Source of the DNA: CAXXOK01 sp963663285
GTDB lineage: Bacteria; Bacillota; Clostridia; Christensenellales; Aristaeellaceae
DNA: 64,000 nt
NCBI GenBank assembly: GCA_963663285.2
Contig: CAXXNI010000004.1
Span: 744,001 to 808,000 of the forward strand
Reading direction: 5' to 3'
Numbering within the stretch: position 1 is the first letter of the stretch; each line of letters starts with the position of its first letter. This document shows positions 43,231 through 51,992 of this stretch, piece after piece. A model generated the notes under the pieces. The model saw nothing but the letters and a program-made list of their open reading frames with translations, had not been told where the DNA came from and did not search any database. The position numbers and the translations under genes were made by a program.

Positions 43231-44160
43231 ATGAATAAAACCCTTGGTAAAACCGGCGCGCTTTCTCCCCGGTCGCGCAAACGGCTGGAGCCTTATCTGC
43301 TCCTGCTGCCCGCGATGCTGCTGATCGGTATTTTTAAAATCTACCCGATCCTGTACTCGCTGGTGGAAAGCTTTTTTAAACTTGGCAGAGGCGGCGTTAC
43401 GTTTTTTGCCGGCTTTCGCAATTACACTTCCCTGTTCGCGGAGCCGACTTTCGCCAACTCGCTTTGGGTAACGCTTTGGTTTTGTGTGTTTACCACCGCG
43501 ATACAGGTGTTGCTCGCGATTGCCCTTTCCCTTTTCCTCAACCGGAAAAGCCGCGCGGTTCGCGCCGCGCGCACGATGATTTACCTGCCTGTGTCCATCA
43601 GTATCGTGATCGCGTGCACGGTGTGGAATCTGTTTTTCAGCACGTCCACCGGTATCATCAATACCGTTTTGGAAACGCTGGGTTTGGCGCAGCAGCCCTT
43701 TTTAACGGGCAGGCATCAGGCGCTGTACGTTATCGTTTTTATTTGCTGCTGGAAGGGCGTCCCCTATTGGATGATGTTCCTGCTGGCAGGGCTGCAAAAC
43801 ATAAACGAAAGCATTTACGAAGCCAGCCGCTTGGACGGCGCTGGCTACTGGGTTACGCTGTTTCGCATCACACTGCCGATGCTGAAAAACGCACTGGTGT
43901 TTGTGGTGATTTCCGATACGTTAATTAATGTTTTCATGTTCGTGCCGGTCTACCTGCTTACCGGCGGCGGGCCTTCCATGTCTACGGATACGCTGATGTA
44001 CGAAGCCTACCGTTCGGCGTTCAGCTACGGTAACTACCCGCGCGCCTATGCGCTGGTTACCGTTATGATGGGGATTGCCATCGCTATCGCCGCCATACAG
44101 ATGTTCCTGACCAGGGACGAAAAAGCCGGTAAAGCGAAACCTTATACCGGGCAGAGGTGA
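43231..44160 (+). CDS. Sugar ABC transporter permease, MalF/UgpA type
   Basis: This 309-residue permease has a hydrophilic basic N-terminus, six hydrophobic helices and the ATPase-contact loop SIYEASRLDGAGYWVTLFRI, a textbook EAA-type motif. It forms a channel with the next protein. The start is one of three closely spaced codons (ATG 43222, GTG 43228, ATG 43231) behind AAAGGGGG; I chose 43231. Its stop overlaps the start region of the second permease, implying coupled translation. Confidence 0.93.
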   Translation: MNKTLGKTGALSPRSRKRLEPYLLLLPAMLLIGIFKIYPILYSLVESFFKLGRGGVTFFAGFRNYTSLFAEPTFANSLWVTLWFCVFTTAIQVLLAIALSLFLNRKSRAVRAARTMIYLPVSISIVIACTVWNLFFSTSTGIINTVLETLGLAQQPFLTGRHQALYVIVFICCWKGVPYWMMFLLAGLQNINESIYEASRLDGAGYWVTLFRITLPMLKNALVFVVISDTLINVFMFVPVYLLTGGGPSMSTDTLMYEAYRSAFSYGNYPRAYALVTVMMGIAIAIAAIQMFLTRDEKAGKAKPYTGQR

Positions 44161-44165
44161 TGAAG

Positions 44166-45011
44166 ATGAAAACAAAAGTAACCGTAGGCAGTGTTGTCTA
44201 TTACACGGTGCTCGCCCTGGTCGTTATTCTGGTGATGATGCCCATCGTGGTTACCATAGGCAACTCCTTCCGCACGCAGGACGCGGAGATTTTCAACTAC
44301 ACACAAGTCCTGTCCGTATACACCTTTTTCCCCAAAACCTTTACGCTTAAGCAATACGGCCGCCTGTTTGCCGAAGCGGGCTTCAGCGTGCCGGTGTTTA
44401 ACTCCCTGCTGGTAGCGGTGCTTACCGTCGCGTTTGGCTTTTTGGTTAACGGCATGGCCGGGTTTACCTTCGCCAAGTTTAAATTCCGCGGAAAACGCCT
44501 TATCTTTTTGGTGTTTTTGTTTTCGTTTATGATTCCCTTTGAGGTCATCGCCATACCGCTGTATAAAACATGCGATGCGCTGAGCATATTAAACACGCGG
44601 GCGGCGCTGATACTGCCCATGATCGGCAACGGGATGATCGTATTTCTGTATATGCAGTTCTTTCTGGACATTCCCGATTCACTGATGGAATCTGCCCGCA
44701 TCGACGGCGCGGGAACGCTGCGAATCTATTTCCAGCTGATCGTGCCGCTGTCCATTCCCGTCATCATCAGTGCCAGTTTGATGACCTTTATCCAGCAGTG
44801 GGATGCTTTCCTGTGGCCGCTGGTGGCGGCTTCCGGCAAGTCCCTCAAGGTGATGCAGGTGGCTATCGCCGAGTTTACCGGCGAAAACTTTACCGATTGG
44901 ACGCTCATCTATTCGGCAACCTCCATCGCCATTCTGGTTCCGGCGGTCATTTTAATCCCGCTGCAAAAATACTTTATTCAGGGTGTGGCGGGCACGGGGC
45001 TGAAGGAGTAG
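44166..45011 (+). CDS. Sugar ABC transporter permease, MalG/UgpE type
   Basis: This 281-residue permease has six helices and the loop SLMESARIDGAGTLRIYFQL (EAA-like ESA). It completes the transmembrane part of the importer. I chose ATG 44166, which has GAGG 8 bases upstream; ATG 44160 overlaps the previous stop and is also possible. The cluster has no ATPase gene, so the ATPase at 20254 or a distant one must drive it. The kinase gene follows after about 110 bases. Confidence 0.93.
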   Translation: MKTKVTVGSVVYYTVLALVVILVMMPIVVTIGNSFRTQDAEIFNYTQVLSVYTFFPKTFTLKQYGRLFAEAGFSVPVFNSLLVAVLTVAFGFLVNGMAGFTFAKFKFRGKRLIFLVFLFSFMIPFEVIAIPLYKTCDALSILNTRAALILPMIGNGMIVFLYMQFFLDIPDSLMESARIDGAGTLRIYFQLIVPLSIPVIISASLMTFIQQWDAFLWPLVAASGKSLKVMQVAIAEFTGENFTDWTLIYSATSIAILVPAVILIPLQKYFIQGVAGTGLKE

Positions 45012-45122
45012 CGGCGATAAACTCGGCAACCTTAACTGTGATTGAATGTTGCACTGCTTTTTGCTATGATAGTCAAGGGCTTGGCTCCCCGCCCATTTGA
45101 GCTGATATGGGAGGCAAGAGAG

Positions 45123-46904
45123 ATGTTTCACAAGCTGCATAAGCGGCTGTCCACCATCCCATACCGTAGACGGCTGCTGCTATCGTACATGGGGCTTACC
45201 TGCCTCACGCTGGCGCTTGCTTTCGGCACGCTTACGGCGCTTTTAAGCAACATTTTAACACAAAGCGAGAGCCGCCACTTAAACCAGCTGGTCGCGGTGG
45301 TCAACGCCGATTTGTCCAGCCGAATTACGGATATCAATTCCCGAGGGTTTGACATCGTCATCGATACCTCTATCCGGGAAAGCCTGAATCAAACCAACGA
45401 TATCGATGTGGCGCGCGCCCGTACCAAAGTGGAATCCATTTTAAAGCTGAAACTGATCAGCAGTAATTACCTGCGCAACATCACCATTATCGATACCTCG
45501 CTGCACCAGTATTCCACCAGCGCGGCGCTGATTTTGCCGCAGGGGTTCCGCCTGCAGGATTCGCAGGTTTACCGGGACGCGGCGGAGAAAAAAGGCAGCC
45601 TCGTCTGGCTGAGCGAGAATGATCTGTACGACCTGTACACGGTGGATAATATGTATAAGCCCGATACCAACATACACGCGGCGGCAGTGATTATGGATTA
45701 TTCGCACCGTACGCAGATGGGGCTTGTCATTCTGTCGCTTAACCAGGACTATTTTCAGGATATTTCCTACCCGGCGGAACTGCTCAGCGGCAGCAGCCTG
45801 TATCTGGTATCGCCCAACAAAAAAAGCATTTACAGCGTGGCGGGCAGCGACTCCAGCTTGACCGCGGACGATCTGGCGCATCTCGATTTCAGCGGTGGTG
45901 GCAGCCAGTGGGTTAACCATAGCCGCCTGCTGGTGTGCCGCTATAACAGCGCAATGAGCTGGTATCTGGTCAGCGCCACGCAGCTGACCGTACTTGGGCA
46001 GGGGATGGCGGATATTGCCCTGGCGCTTTTGCTGGTGTTCGCCGTTTTTATGGCGATAGGCATCGTGTTTTCCCAGCGGCTGGCCGTGCAGGGCTCGCGG
46101 GGCATCGCGGAGCTGATTACCGCCATGGAAAAAGTGGAGCGGGAGGACTTTGACGTTCATGTGCCCGTGATCCGCCAGGACGAGCTTGGCCGTATTACCG
46201 ATGCGTTTAACCATATGGTGCGCCGGATACACGATTTGATCCTCACGGAGTATCAGGAAAAATTATTGATGCAGGAAGCGCAGTTCCGTACGCTGCAATC
46301 CCAAATCCGGCCGCATTTTTTGATGAACACATTCGACATGCTTCATTGGAGGCTGATGGAGTGCGGGCAGGATGAGCTGGCCGAAACCGTGGTTTCGTTA
46401 AGCCACCTGATGCAGTATTCCATGGCGAGCGGAGACTGGCTGGTTACGCTGGCACAGGAACTGCAAAACGTGCGGGAATATTTGATGGTACACACCCATA
46501 TCCGCGGGGGAGACATCCGTTTTCAAGCGGATGTTGAGGACGAGCAAACCGTGTGCCTGCCGCGCCAAACTTTGCAGCCGCTGGTGGAAAATGCTGTGCT
46601 GCACGGCTTTTTGGGCCGGGAGCACGGCAATATGCTGCAAATCACCGGGAAACCCACGCCGCAGGGCTACGAACTGCGCATAGAGGATAACGGCACGGGC
46701 ATCCCCGCCGAGGAAGTGGACGCCTTAAATACGCAGCTGCAAAACCCGGATCAGATACAGGATAAGCACATCGGTCTGCTCAACGTTACCTCCCGGCTTG
46801 CGTATATGCACGCGGGGGCGCGTGTGCAGGTAGAAAGTGAGTATGGGCGTTATACAGCTGTGACATTGTACATCCCGGGGATACGGAAGGCGGAAAGCAT
46901 ATGA
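45123..46904 (+). CDS. Sensor histidine kinase, YesM type
   Basis: This 593-residue membrane kinase has a first helix near residues 20-45, an extracellular sensing domain of about 250 residues, a second helix near 300-320, a HAMP domain ending LGRITDAFNHMVRRIHDL, the phospho-acceptor His in LQSQIRPHFLMNTFDMLHW and the ATP site with LQPLVENAVLHGF and IEDNGTGIPAEEV. The ATG at 45123 follows GGGAGGCAAGAGAG. Its stop overlaps the regulator start in ATGA. It probably senses the sugar taken up by the importer encoded just before it. Confidence 0.94.
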   Translation: MFHKLHKRLSTIPYRRRLLLSYMGLTCLTLALAFGTLTALLSNILTQSESRHLNQLVAVVNADLSSRITDINSRGFDIVIDTSIRESLNQTNDIDVARARTKVESILKLKLISSNYLRNITIIDTSLHQYSTSAALILPQGFRLQDSQVYRDAAEKKGSLVWLSENDLYDLYTVDNMYKPDTNIHAAAVIMDYSHRTQMGLVILSLNQDYFQDISYPAELLSGSSLYLVSPNKKSIYSVAGSDSSLTADDLAHLDFSGGGSQWVNHSRLLVCRYNSAMSWYLVSATQLTVLGQGMADIALALLLVFAVFMAIGIVFSQRLAVQGSRGIAELITAMEKVEREDFDVHVPVIRQDELGRITDAFNHMVRRIHDLILTEYQEKLLMQEAQFRTLQSQIRPHFLMNTFDMLHWRLMECGQDELAETVVSLSHLMQYSMASGDWLVTLAQELQNVREYLMVHTHIRGGDIRFQADVEDEQTVCLPRQTLQPLVENAVLHGFLGREHGNMLQITGKPTPQGYELRIEDNGTGIPAEEVDALNTQLQNPDQIQDKHIGLLNVTSRLAYMHAGARVQVESEYGRYTAVTLYIPGIRKAESI

Positions 46905-48085
46905 ACATCGTCATCATCGACGACGAGCAGGTTATTTTAAACGGTATTGCCCGCATGATTCCGCAGATCGATCCCGACTGGCATATATTTGCCGTTTTCA
47001 GCGATGCGGAAGAGGCGCTGAACAACTGCGATTGGGATCAGGTGCAGGTGGTGCTGGTGGACATTACCATGCCGGGGATGGACGGGCTGACGCTGGTCAG
47101 TGCCCTGCGGGAAAACGGTTTTGACACGCTGGTTATTTTTATTACCGCGCATGCCAACTTTGCGTATGCGCAGCGCGGCGCGCACCTGAACATGTTTGAT
47201 TATCTGCTGAAACCCGTATCCAAAGCCGATATGGAAAACGTGCTGCGCCGCGCCCGGCAGCAGTATGAAAAGCTGAAGGCGGGCAGGGAGAATGCCGAAT
47301 ACATACAACAAAACCTGCACACGCTGCGCAAGCATTATCTGGGCGATATTCTGTTTGAAGAACGGCTGGTAATTCCGCAGGAGCAGGAACAGCGCGAGCG
47401 GGAGTATGGTCTGGCGGGGATTCGTTATCAAATTGCGCTGCTGAAAACGCCGCTGTCCCGCACGGCTGTGAAGCAGGCGCTCGCCAAAGCCATTCCGGAT
47501 CGCCCGTGGATGCTGTACGGGCAGGAGTTTTGCTTTGAGGTGCTGCTGCTGATACCGGATGGCGAACCCTCGCCGCTGGAGTGTGCCATGAATGCGCTGG
47601 ACGGTCAATGGGCTGCCAGCCGCGCGCAGCTTAAGATAGACGAACTGGCCAACGCTTTCCGGCAGTTGCTGCCGCAAGCGCAAAGCGTGGCGATTCCGGA
47701 GGATCACCGCCTGCAGGACGCGCTGCTGGGGAAAGAGCTGTCCGCCCCGGTACTAATGGCGAAACAGTATATAGACCAGCATTACGCCGATCACCTGTCG
47801 CTGAAAAATCTTGCGGACGCCGTATACCTGCACCCCACCTATCTATCCAATGTTTTTAAAAAGCAAACCGGCTTTGCGGTGGTGGATTATATCAACGAGG
47901 TGCGCATTGCACAGGCCAAACAGCTGCTGCCGGACCCGCGCAACCGCATCTACTGGATTCTGGAGCAGGTGGGGTTTTCCAACCAGCGGTACTTCAGCCA
48001 TGTGTTCAAGGCGCTTACCGGGCTTACCCCCATGCAGTACCGCCAGAACACCCTGCTCAAATGCCCGGTGACTCGGCAGGAGTGA
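46901..48085 (+). CDS. Response regulator, YesN type (REC + AraC HTH)
   Basis: This 394-residue regulator has a receiver domain with IDDE near residue 6, phospho-acceptor Asp54 in VLVDITMPGMDG and Lys in YLLKPVS, then a shorter middle segment than the other two regulators here, and an AraC DNA-binding domain (LSLKNLADAVYLHPTYLSNV, QVGFSNQRYFSHVFKALTG). It overlaps the kinase gene by 4 bases and is its partner. It probably activates the promoter ahead of the binding-protein gene at 41838. A strong terminator follows. Confidence 0.95.
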   Translation: MNIVIIDDEQVILNGIARMIPQIDPDWHIFAVFSDAEEALNNCDWDQVQVVLVDITMPGMDGLTLVSALRENGFDTLVIFITAHANFAYAQRGAHLNMFDYLLKPVSKADMENVLRRARQQYEKLKAGRENAEYIQQNLHTLRKHYLGDILFEERLVIPQEQEQREREYGLAGIRYQIALLKTPLSRTAVKQALAKAIPDRPWMLYGQEFCFEVLLLIPDGEPSPLECAMNALDGQWAASRAQLKIDELANAFRQLLPQAQSVAIPEDHRLQDALLGKELSAPVLMAKQYIDQHYADHLSLKNLADAVYLHPTYLSNVFKKQTGFAVVDYINEVRIAQAKQLLPDPRNRIYWILEQVGFSNQRYFSHVFKALTGLTPMQYRQNTLLKCPVTRQE

Positions 48086-48170
48086 GCCTGTGTGCCAGTG
48101 ATAAGGGACGATCGGCTCCGCCCTGTGTGCTATTTGCGTCTGCCATGGCGTTTGCGAAAATTGCAGAAAG

Positions 48171-48198
48171 AAACCCGCCAAGGTAAAGGCGGGTTTTT
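48171..48198 (+). terminator. Intrinsic terminator after the second sugar locus
   Basis: AAACCCGCC pairs with GGCGGGTTT across an 8-base loop and runs into five T residues. It ends the importer/two-component transcript. Confidence 0.92.
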
Positions 48199-48294
48199 AG
48201 GTATGCGATGATTTGTATTCGTCTCATGCGCTGCAATGCAGTATATGGAAGGAGAGTAACATACTTCTTGTTTTATTATCGCGGAAACTGCCCT

Positions 48295-49212
48295 TTACAC
48301 AGAGGCATCCAGCTTACGGAAGCCTTCGATGGCCGCGCCGATAATGCCGTTTTCCGGTGCGCTTTTTGAAAAATGCAGGCAAAGGTTTGCGGCAGGGTAG
48401 GGCTTGCGGGTGTTTGCGAGTATCGCTTCCTGCAAGGCCTGTTTGGGAAAGTCCGGCATTTGCACAATGCCGCCGCCGAGGAAAACATGGTCGGGGTCCA
48501 TAATGTTGATTTCGGTCGCCACGGCAGCGGCCATATAGCGGACAAACGCTGTCAGCGGTTCTTCGGTACTGTGGCGGGTAAACAGGCCGCCAATGTCTTC
48601 GGCGGGGTAGTGCTCGCTGGCCAGCTTTTCCAGCGCCTTGCCGCAGGAATACATTTCAATGCAACCAGTGTTGCCGCAGCTGCACGGCTTGGTGCCCAGC
48701 GGCACCGGCATATGGCCGATTTCGCAGGCAACGCCGTTTTTACCGATGTAAGGCGCGCCGTTGATGTACATGGCGTTGCCAAACCCCGTGCCAAAGTAGC
48801 AGCCGATCATGGTGCCCCGGTTTGCAAGACCGTTTGCCATTATATCGTGTGCCAGTAAATAATAGGCGTCATGCTCGATTTGCACGGGCAAGCCGAGATG
48901 CGCCTGAAAAAACGTAACCAGATCGCGGTTTTCCAGCGCGGGGAAATTGGTGGCGGACCATACGCGCCTGCGGTCGTGATCCAGCACGGCGGGGAGGCCT
49001 GCGCAAACCATGGCGGGTTTTTGCCCGCCGGGCGCGCGTTGGATGTACGCCGCAATGGCGTCGGCCAGCGCTTCCAGCGGATCAGTATGGGTAAACAGGG
49101 CGCGTGTGGAATGCACTTCTACGTTATGCGCCCGGTAGCTGCGGTCCACCAGCCCCATGCGAAAATGAGTGCCGCCGATATCCAGCCCCAGAATGGTTTC
49201 AGCCTTCGTCAT
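48295..49212 (-). CDS. ROK-family sugar kinase, allose kinase-like
   Basis: This 305-residue kinase phosphorylates a sugar with ATP in the cytoplasm. It has the ATP-binding LGLDIGGTHFRMGL at the N-terminus, catalytic Asp in IEHDAYYLLAHD, the ROK zinc site CSCGNTGCIEMYSCG near residues 170-184, and GGGIVQMPDF towards the end. Similarity to D-allose kinase AlsK and its place in a ribose/allose-type operon suggest an aldohexose such as allose, not proven. It is the last gene of the operon; its start overlaps the DeoR gene by 14 bases. Confidence 0.88.
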   Translation of the reverse strand: MTKAETILGLDIGGTHFRMGLVDRSYRAHNVEVHSTRALFTHTDPLEALADAIAAYIQRAPGGQKPAMVCAGLPAVLDHDRRRVWSATNFPALENRDLVTFFQAHLGLPVQIEHDAYYLLAHDIMANGLANRGTMIGCYFGTGFGNAMYINGAPYIGKNGVACEIGHMPVPLGTKPCSCGNTGCIEMYSCGKALEKLASEHYPAEDIGGLFTRHSTEEPLTAFVRYMAAAVATEINIMDPDHVFLGGGIVQMPDFPKQALQEAILANTRKPYPAANLCLHFSKSAPENGIIGAAIEGFRKLDASV

Positions 49213-49975
49213 ACGTGCTTTCCGTCACTCCCTCGCCATCCGCTAAAATATATTGCACATATTTGGCAATTTCATCGCTGATTTGGTCGGTAATTAAAAT
49301 AATATCCCCCAACTCAAAAGCCTTGCACATGGTGACGATGCCCTCTTTGGAGCTATCCGCCAGAATGTAGGATTTTTTGGAGTTTTGCCGGACAATGCGC
49401 TTTTTGTTGGCCTCCTGATAATCCGGCGTGGTGATGCCCGCAACCAGATCGTATCCGGAAACGCCGATAAAAGCCTTGTCAAAGTGCATCTCGCGCAGCA
49501 GGTTATCGGTCATGGGGCCTGCGATGGACGCGGTGGCTTTGTTCACCTGTCCGCCCAGCACCACGCAGTCCAGCTGGGTGCCACCCAATTCGTTCAATAG
49601 AATCGTGTTGGTCGTTACCACGGTGATCCGCTTGTTGCGGATGTATTTCAACATCCGGAAAGGCGTTGTGCCGGAGTCGATGTAAACCACTTCGCCGTCT
49701 TTAATCAAGTCAGCGGCCTTTTTGGCGATACGATCCTTCTCCTGTATATGAATCATACGCCGAGAATTCAGGGGCGTGTCAAAAGAGCCGCTTTTCAGCT
49801 TTACAGCGCCGCCGCGAAGCAGGATAATCTGGCCTTCTTCACTCAAAATTTTCAAATCACGCCGGACGGTGGATTTGGAAACGGTTTTCAGGGAGGCGAC
49901 AAGCTCGTCCAGCTGGACGACTTCCTTCTTCCCCAATTCCTCCAGCATTCTTTTACGTCTTTCGTAAGGGATCAT
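49199..49975 (-). CDS. DeoR-family transcriptional repressor
   Basis: This 258-residue regulator has an N-terminal winged HTH (VQLDELVASLKTVSKSTVRR) and a C-terminal sugar-phosphate-sensing domain with VYIDSGTTPFRMLKYI and SIAGPMTDNLLREMHFDKAF. DeoR repressors release DNA when a phosphorylated sugar binds, here probably the product of the operon's own kinases. It lies between the ribokinase and ROK kinase genes. Two direct TTTGAAA repeats around the operon promoter are candidate operators. Confidence 0.93.
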   Translation of the reverse strand: MIPYERRKRMLEELGKKEVVQLDELVASLKTVSKSTVRRDLKILSEEGQIILLRGGAVKLKSGSFDTPLNSRRMIHIQEKDRIAKKAADLIKDGEVVYIDSGTTPFRMLKYIRNKRITVVTTNTILLNELGGTQLDCVVLGGQVNKATASIAGPMTDNLLREMHFDKAFIGVSGYDLVAGITTPDYQEANKKRIVRQNSKKSYILADSSKEGIVTMCKAFELGDIILITDQISDEIAKYVQYILADGEGVTESTYDEG

Positions 49976-50042
49976 ATTTTCACCACGATTCTGTTTAATA
50001 GCTAATTGCTATTATATACTAAGTTTTGGCTGCAAGCAAAGC

Positions 50043-50969
50043 TCAATTTGAGGCGCGCAGATAGGGGAGCACAGCCTCCAGCGCGGGCATGGCGTTTTGC
50101 CCGCCGACACGGGAGACGGTAACGGCGCTGCAATGCGCCGCGAAACGGACGCAATCCGTAAAGGAAAGTCCGGCGGACATGGCTTTGAGGTAGCCACCCG
50201 CAAACGAATCCCCCGCGCCGGTTGTTTCCACCGCGTTGGTTTTTACAGCGGGGATGTGTACAGGCGCGGCGCCGCGGTCGCAGGCGACAGCGCCCAGCGC
50301 GCCTAAAGTGAATACGGTACGTACCTGGTGCCGGGCCGCGAAAGGGACGATGTTTTCCATGGCCTGCACAATGGTCGTGTTTACCTGTCCGGTGTAGTAG
50401 CCTGCTTCCACTTCATTTACCATAACCGTATCGCAAAGCGAGAACAGCTCTGGCTGGATCGCTTTGGCGGGCGCGGCGTTCAGCAGTACCGGTACGCCCA
50501 GCCGGTGAGCGGTACGGATGGCGCAGGAGACTGTTTCCGTAGGTACTTCCAATTGCAGCATCAGGGCGAAGGCCTTTTTAAGCAGCGGTTCCGCCTTTTC
50601 CACATCCTCCGGTGTAACGCTGTCATTAGCACCGCGGGAGATGGTGCTGAACACGTTGCCGTCCGGCAGCACATGCACGATACCCATACCGCTTGGGAAC
50701 GGGGATTTGTGCACGTATTGCGTATCCACTCCCGCGGCCTGTAAATCCGCTAAAAGCGATTCTCCCATAAAATCGCGGCCTACGGCGCCGACCATATACG
50801 TTTTCATGCCCAGTTTGGCACACTGTACAGCCTGGTTGGCGCCTTTGCCCCCGCCTGCGGATTGCATATCCCGTGCCACAGCGGTTTCACCCAGTACGGG
50901 CAGCCGCTCCACGGATAGAAATAAATCGTAGTTAATGCTTCCAATAACAACAACACTGTCGTTTTGCAT
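50043..50969 (-). CDS. rbsK: Ribokinase (PfkB family)
   Basis: This 308-residue cytoplasmic kinase has the PfkB signature AGGGKGANQAVQCAKLG near residue 40 and the catalytic TTGAGDSFAGGYLKAMSAGL near residue 245. It phosphorylates ribose at C5, or a related sugar. AAAAGGGTGGACT precedes the ATG. It sits between the importer permease and the DeoR gene; the separate ROK kinase in the same operon suggests that two different sugars, or a sugar and its derivative, are handled. Confidence 0.92.
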   Translation of the reverse strand: MQNDSVVVIGSINYDLFLSVERLPVLGETAVARDMQSAGGGKGANQAVQCAKLGMKTYMVGAVGRDFMGESLLADLQAAGVDTQYVHKSPFPSGMGIVHVLPDGNVFSTISRGANDSVTPEDVEKAEPLLKKAFALMLQLEVPTETVSCAIRTAHRLGVPVLLNAAPAKAIQPELFSLCDTVMVNEVEAGYYTGQVNTTIVQAMENIVPFAARHQVRTVFTLGALGAVACDRGAAPVHIPAVKTNAVETTGAGDSFAGGYLKAMSAGLSFTDCVRFAAHCSAVTVSRVGGQNAMPALEAVLPYLRASN

Positions 50970-51005
50970 AGTCCACCCTTTTCTGCCGGTTTGGCGTGGC
51001 CTTGA

Positions 51006-51992
51006 TTAACCGGCGGATCTGGTTCTGCTCATACGCTTGTACATCGCGGCCGTCAGCTTGTCCTGAATGGTCTCAAAGTACGCGGCGATAACGATGATGA
51101 TGCCGGTGACCACAAACTGCCAGAAGGACTGTACGCCTACGACAATCATACCAATTTTCAGAGCGGCCAGCAACAGTGCGCCCAGCAGCGTACCCAAAAT
51201 GGTGCCCTTGCCGCCCGACATGCGCGTTCCGCCGACGGCGGCAGCGGCGATGGCATCCAGCTCGTAGCCCTGCCCGGAAGCTGGTTCGCCCGTGCCGAGG
51301 TTCGCCAGCATAATCATGCCCGCAAAAGCCGCGCAGCAGCCGCAAATGGCGTATGCCCAAATTTTAATGCGGTCTACCGTTACGCCGGATAGTTTAGCCG
51401 ATTCCTCGTTGCCGCCAACAGCGTACAGGTAGTTGCCCAGCCGCGTTTTGCTGAGTAAAATGTGGGTGATGATGGCAATGCCAAACAGCACCAGAATGGA
51501 AATAGGCACATCGCCCATGATTTTGGTGGTGAAGGTGTGGCGGTACGAATCCGGAATGCCCAGCACCGGCCAGCCGCCGGTGAACACATACGCAAGCCCG
51601 CGGAAGGCGCTCATGGTGCCCAGTGTGGCAATGAAGGGCTGTAAGTGCATTTTGGTAACAAGCAGGCCGTTGAACGAGCCCATTACAATGCCAAGCAGCG
51701 CGCCCAGCAAAATCGCCAGCAATGCAGGCACACCCTCGTGTACCAGCTGCCCGACGGTGACGATGACGATGGCAAACGTACAACCGATGGACAGGTCGAT
51801 GCCGCCGGTGATGATGACGAACGTGATGCCGATGGCAAGAATACCGTTGATAGTGGCCATTTTAATAATATCCACCATGTTGCCGGCTGTAAGGTAAACC
51901 GAATCCAGTATGGAGAATACGGCAATTAAAATGATGAGCGCCGCCAGCACGGCCATCTCGCGGCTGCGAGCCTTCAGTTTATTCCTGAGCAT
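51006..51992 (-). CDS. rbsC: Sugar ABC transporter permease, RbsC type
   Basis: This 328-residue membrane protein has about nine hydrophobic helices and the family strings ITGGIDLSIG near residue 65, GSFNGLLVTKMHLQPFIATL near 110 and AAAAVGGTRMSGGKGTILGT near 255. It is the homodimeric channel of a ribose/allose-type importer. ATG 51992 follows GGGAGGCAAAAACC and overlaps the ATPase gene by 14 bases; a start 7 codons further upstream is less likely. Confidence 0.93.
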   Translation of the reverse strand: MLRNKLKARSREMAVLAALIILIAVFSILDSVYLTAGNMVDIIKMATINGILAIGITFVIITGGIDLSIGCTFAIVIVTVGQLVHEGVPALLAILLGALLGIVMGSFNGLLVTKMHLQPFIATLGTMSAFRGLAYVFTGGWPVLGIPDSYRHTFTTKIMGDVPISILVLFGIAIITHILLSKTRLGNYLYAVGGNEESAKLSGVTVDRIKIWAYAICGCCAAFAGMIMLANLGTGEPASGQGYELDAIAAAAVGGTRMSGGKGTILGTLLGALLLAALKIGMIVVGVQSFWQFVVTGIIIVIAAYFETIQDKLTAAMYKRMSRTRSAG

